The position numbers and the translations under genes were made by a program. Under the pieces are notes generated by a model. The model worked only from the letters and a program-made list of their open reading frames with translations, had not been told where the DNA came from and searched no databases. Of a DNA stretch of 64,000 nucleotides, positions 62,197-64,000 are shown one piece after another. Each line of letters opens with the position of its first letter. Position 1 is the stretch's first letter. The DNA is from an uncultured Pelagibacteraceae bacterium. GTDB lineage: Bacteria; Pseudomonadota; Alphaproteobacteria; Pelagibacterales; Pelagibacteraceae. Location: contig CACOMI010000002.1 of the NCBI GenBank assembly GCA_902628275.1, positions 116,643 to 180,642 on the forward strand. The letters are read 5' to 3'.

Positions 62197-63309
62197 ATGC
62201 TTAGTTATATCATTCCATTTTTAATACTTATCTTAGTAGTTGTTTTTATACATGAATATGGACACTATTATTTTGCAAGAAAATATGGAGTAGGTGTAAC
62301 GGATTTCTCAATTGGTTTTGGTAAAGAGTTATTTGGTTGGAATGATAAATCAGGTACAAGATGGAAAATATGTGCAATTCCTCTAGGTGGATATGTAAAA
62401 TTTTTTGGAGATAGGAATGTTTATTCACAAGCAGACCATCAAGAAATTTTAGAAAAATATAACGAAGAAGAGCGGGAAAAATTATTTATTTTAAAACCTT
62501 TATATCAGAGAGTTTTAATTGTATTTGGTGGTCCTTTAGCTAATTTCTTACTAGCTTTAGTAATATTTTTCTCAATTTATACATTTATAGGTAAAGATTT
62601 TACTCCTGCAGTCATAAATGAAGTTCAAAAAGATAGTCCAGCAATGGTAGGAGGATTAAAAGCTAAAGATATAATTCTAGAAATAGACGGTAATGAAGTT
62701 AAAAGCATTATGGAAGTTTCTAAGTTTATCACTATGTCTACTGGTAATGTTATAGACTTTAAGGTTAAGCGTTCTTACGATGAGTTAATTCTAAAAATCA
62801 AGCCAAATATAGTTGAGGGTGATGATGGATTGGGAAACAAAATTAATAAAAGAATGGTTGGTATTAAGCTTGGTGCCTATAATAATAAAGTTAACCATGT
62901 TAAATTAGGACCTGCTCAGGCTTTATATCACGCAGGTTATGAAGTTTATTTTGTAAGTGTTTCTTCACTTAAATACATAGGAGGAATGATTTTAGGTAAA
63001 GCAGATACTTCTCAATTAGGAGGTCCAATTAGAATTGCAAAAATCTCAGGACAAGTTGCAACCTTTGGAGTGTTGGCATTCATTAGTATGATGGCCTATA
63101 TTTCAATAAGTTTAGGACTTATTAATCTATTTCCAATACCAATGTTAGATGGGGGACACTTAATGTTTTATGCATTTGAGAAAGTTTTAGGCCGACCTTT
63201 ATCACAAAAAACTCAAGAAGGTTTTTTTCGAATCGGATTGTTTTTGTTGCTATCATTGATGTTTTTCACCACATTTAATGATCTAAAAGACCTAGGTTTA
63301 TTTAGATAA
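62197..63309 (+). CDS. rseP: RIP metalloprotease RseP (site-2 protease)
   Basis: FIHEYGHYYFARKYGV (HExxH), PDZ region, NLFPIPMLDGGHL. Confidence 0.94.
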   Translation: MLSYIIPFLILILVVVFIHEYGHYYFARKYGVGVTDFSIGFGKELFGWNDKSGTRWKICAIPLGGYVKFFGDRNVYSQADHQEILEKYNEEEREKLFILKPLYQRVLIVFGGPLANFLLALVIFFSIYTFIGKDFTPAVINEVQKDSPAMVGGLKAKDIILEIDGNEVKSIMEVSKFITMSTGNVIDFKVKRSYDELILKIKPNIVEGDDGLGNKINKRMVGIKLGAYNNKVNHVKLGPAQALYHAGYEVYFVSVSSLKYIGGMILGKADTSQLGGPIRIAKISGQVATFGVLAFISMMAYISISLGLINLFPIPMLDGGHLMFYAFEKVLGRPLSQKTQEGFFRIGLFLLLSLMFFTTFNDLKDLGLFR

Positions 63310-63466
63310 TTCACATTTTAAAACGTTTAAAAAAGTCAATAAAACCAACGTTTATTTAGGTTTCTACAAGATATTGTGTGTTTTAAAATAATAAACACTA
63401 AAAAAAAGCTTGATTTATCAACGTTTATGACAAGTATAAATATCAACCAACAAAACCGGAGCTAAA

Positions 63467-63742
63467 ATGAACAAAAAACAACTAATTGCTAAGCTTTCTG
63501 GCTCATTAAATTTGAGCAAAGCAGATGCTGAGCGAACTTTTGATACAATTACCAACACTATTTTAGATGCTCTAAAAGGTGATGACTCAGTTAAAATCGC
63601 TGGGTTCGGTACATACAAAGTTGCTAAGCGAAAAGCGAGAGTTGGAAGAAACCCAAGAACAGGTGAGCAGATTCAAATTGCTGCCTCTCAAAAAGTAAAA
63701 TTCTTACCAGCTAAAGCTTTAAAAGAAGTATTCAATAGATAA
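63467..63742 (+). CDS. HU family DNA-binding protein
   Basis: MNKKQLIAKLSGSLNLSKADAERTFD, GFGTYKVAKRKARVGRNPRTGE. Confidence 0.96.
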   Translation: MNKKQLIAKLSGSLNLSKADAERTFDTITNTILDALKGDDSVKIAGFGTYKVAKRKARVGRNPRTGEQIQIAASQKVKFLPAKALKEVFNR

Positions 63743-63750
63743 AATATTTC

Positions 63751-63790
63751 AACAGCCCTAACGTTTTTAAAAAACTCGTCTAGGGCTGTT
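63751..63790 (+). terminator. Hairpin AACAGCCCTA...TAGGGCTGTT after HU gene
   Basis: 10-bp perfect arms, followed by short T-rich stretch. Confidence 0.75.
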
Positions 63791-63881
63791 TCTATATGCA
63801 AAAACTGCATAGCCAATTTTCCATATAAACGTTTCTAATTAAAATTTTAAAAAATATAAGCACTTCATAACGGAGGAGATT

Positions 63882-64000
63882 ATGAATAAATTTTTTAAAA
63901 AAATAAATTTAATTTTATTATCATTTATCGCTATGATCAGTTTTACAACAGCGGTGAATGCTGAGACTACTATTTCACCAGAGGGTCAATATATTTTCAA
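63882..64000 (+). CDS. 5' end of a secreted/membrane protein, truncated by window (possibly an ammonium transporter)
   Basis: Strong SD CGGAGGAG; MNKFFKKINLILLSFIAMISFTTAVNAETTISPEGQYIF; Amt identity is a guess from the N-terminus. Confidence 0.5.
   Translation, partial: MNKFFKKINLILLSFIAMISFTTAVNAETTISPEGQYIF

Noticed and set aside
1-64000. CRISPR arrays, tRNA/rRNA genes, transposons, prophage
   Set aside because: No regularly spaced direct repeats, no tRNA-like T-loop/anticodon arrangement in the short gaps, and no transposase/integrase/phage motifs among ORFs.

Overview
AT-rich, tightly packed window with short intergenic gaps. It looks like a SAR11/Pelagibacterales-type alphaproteobacterial chromosome; this is inferred from composition, gene content and protein style, not from a search. 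Blocks from left to right: anmK end; a suf Fe-S operon led by an Rrf2/IscR regulator; glnA; a molybdenum-cofactor/MsrPQ block (moaB, xdhC-like pair, msrQ, msrP, moaE, moaD, moaC, moaA); and a ~27 kb catabolic region (about 21.4-49 kb). That region carries three transporter systems (sugar ABC, TRAP, tripartite tricarboxylate TTT), iolG/iolE/iolD-like genes, an enolase-superfamily sugar-acid dehydratase, an HpcH/HpaI aldolase, ALDH, PdxA-like, SDR, ROK kinase and aldose-1-epimerase. After it come a TPP riboswitch with an SSS-family transporter (thiV-like), ABC-2 exporter genes, a tesA/ybbA/ybbP-like cluster, SRAP, YajQ, RseP and HU. No rRNA, tRNA, CRISPR array, transposon or phage module was recognised. 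The most interesting signals are: a compact TPP riboswitch whose P1 stem contains the Shine-Dalgarno; an intrinsic terminator inside the first codons of tctB; a lysine-rich extension fused in frame ahead of an ALDH; a cluster of AACGTTT motifs around the HU gene; and a possible non-phosphorylative deoxy-sugar-acid pathway spread across the catabolic region with no local regulator.
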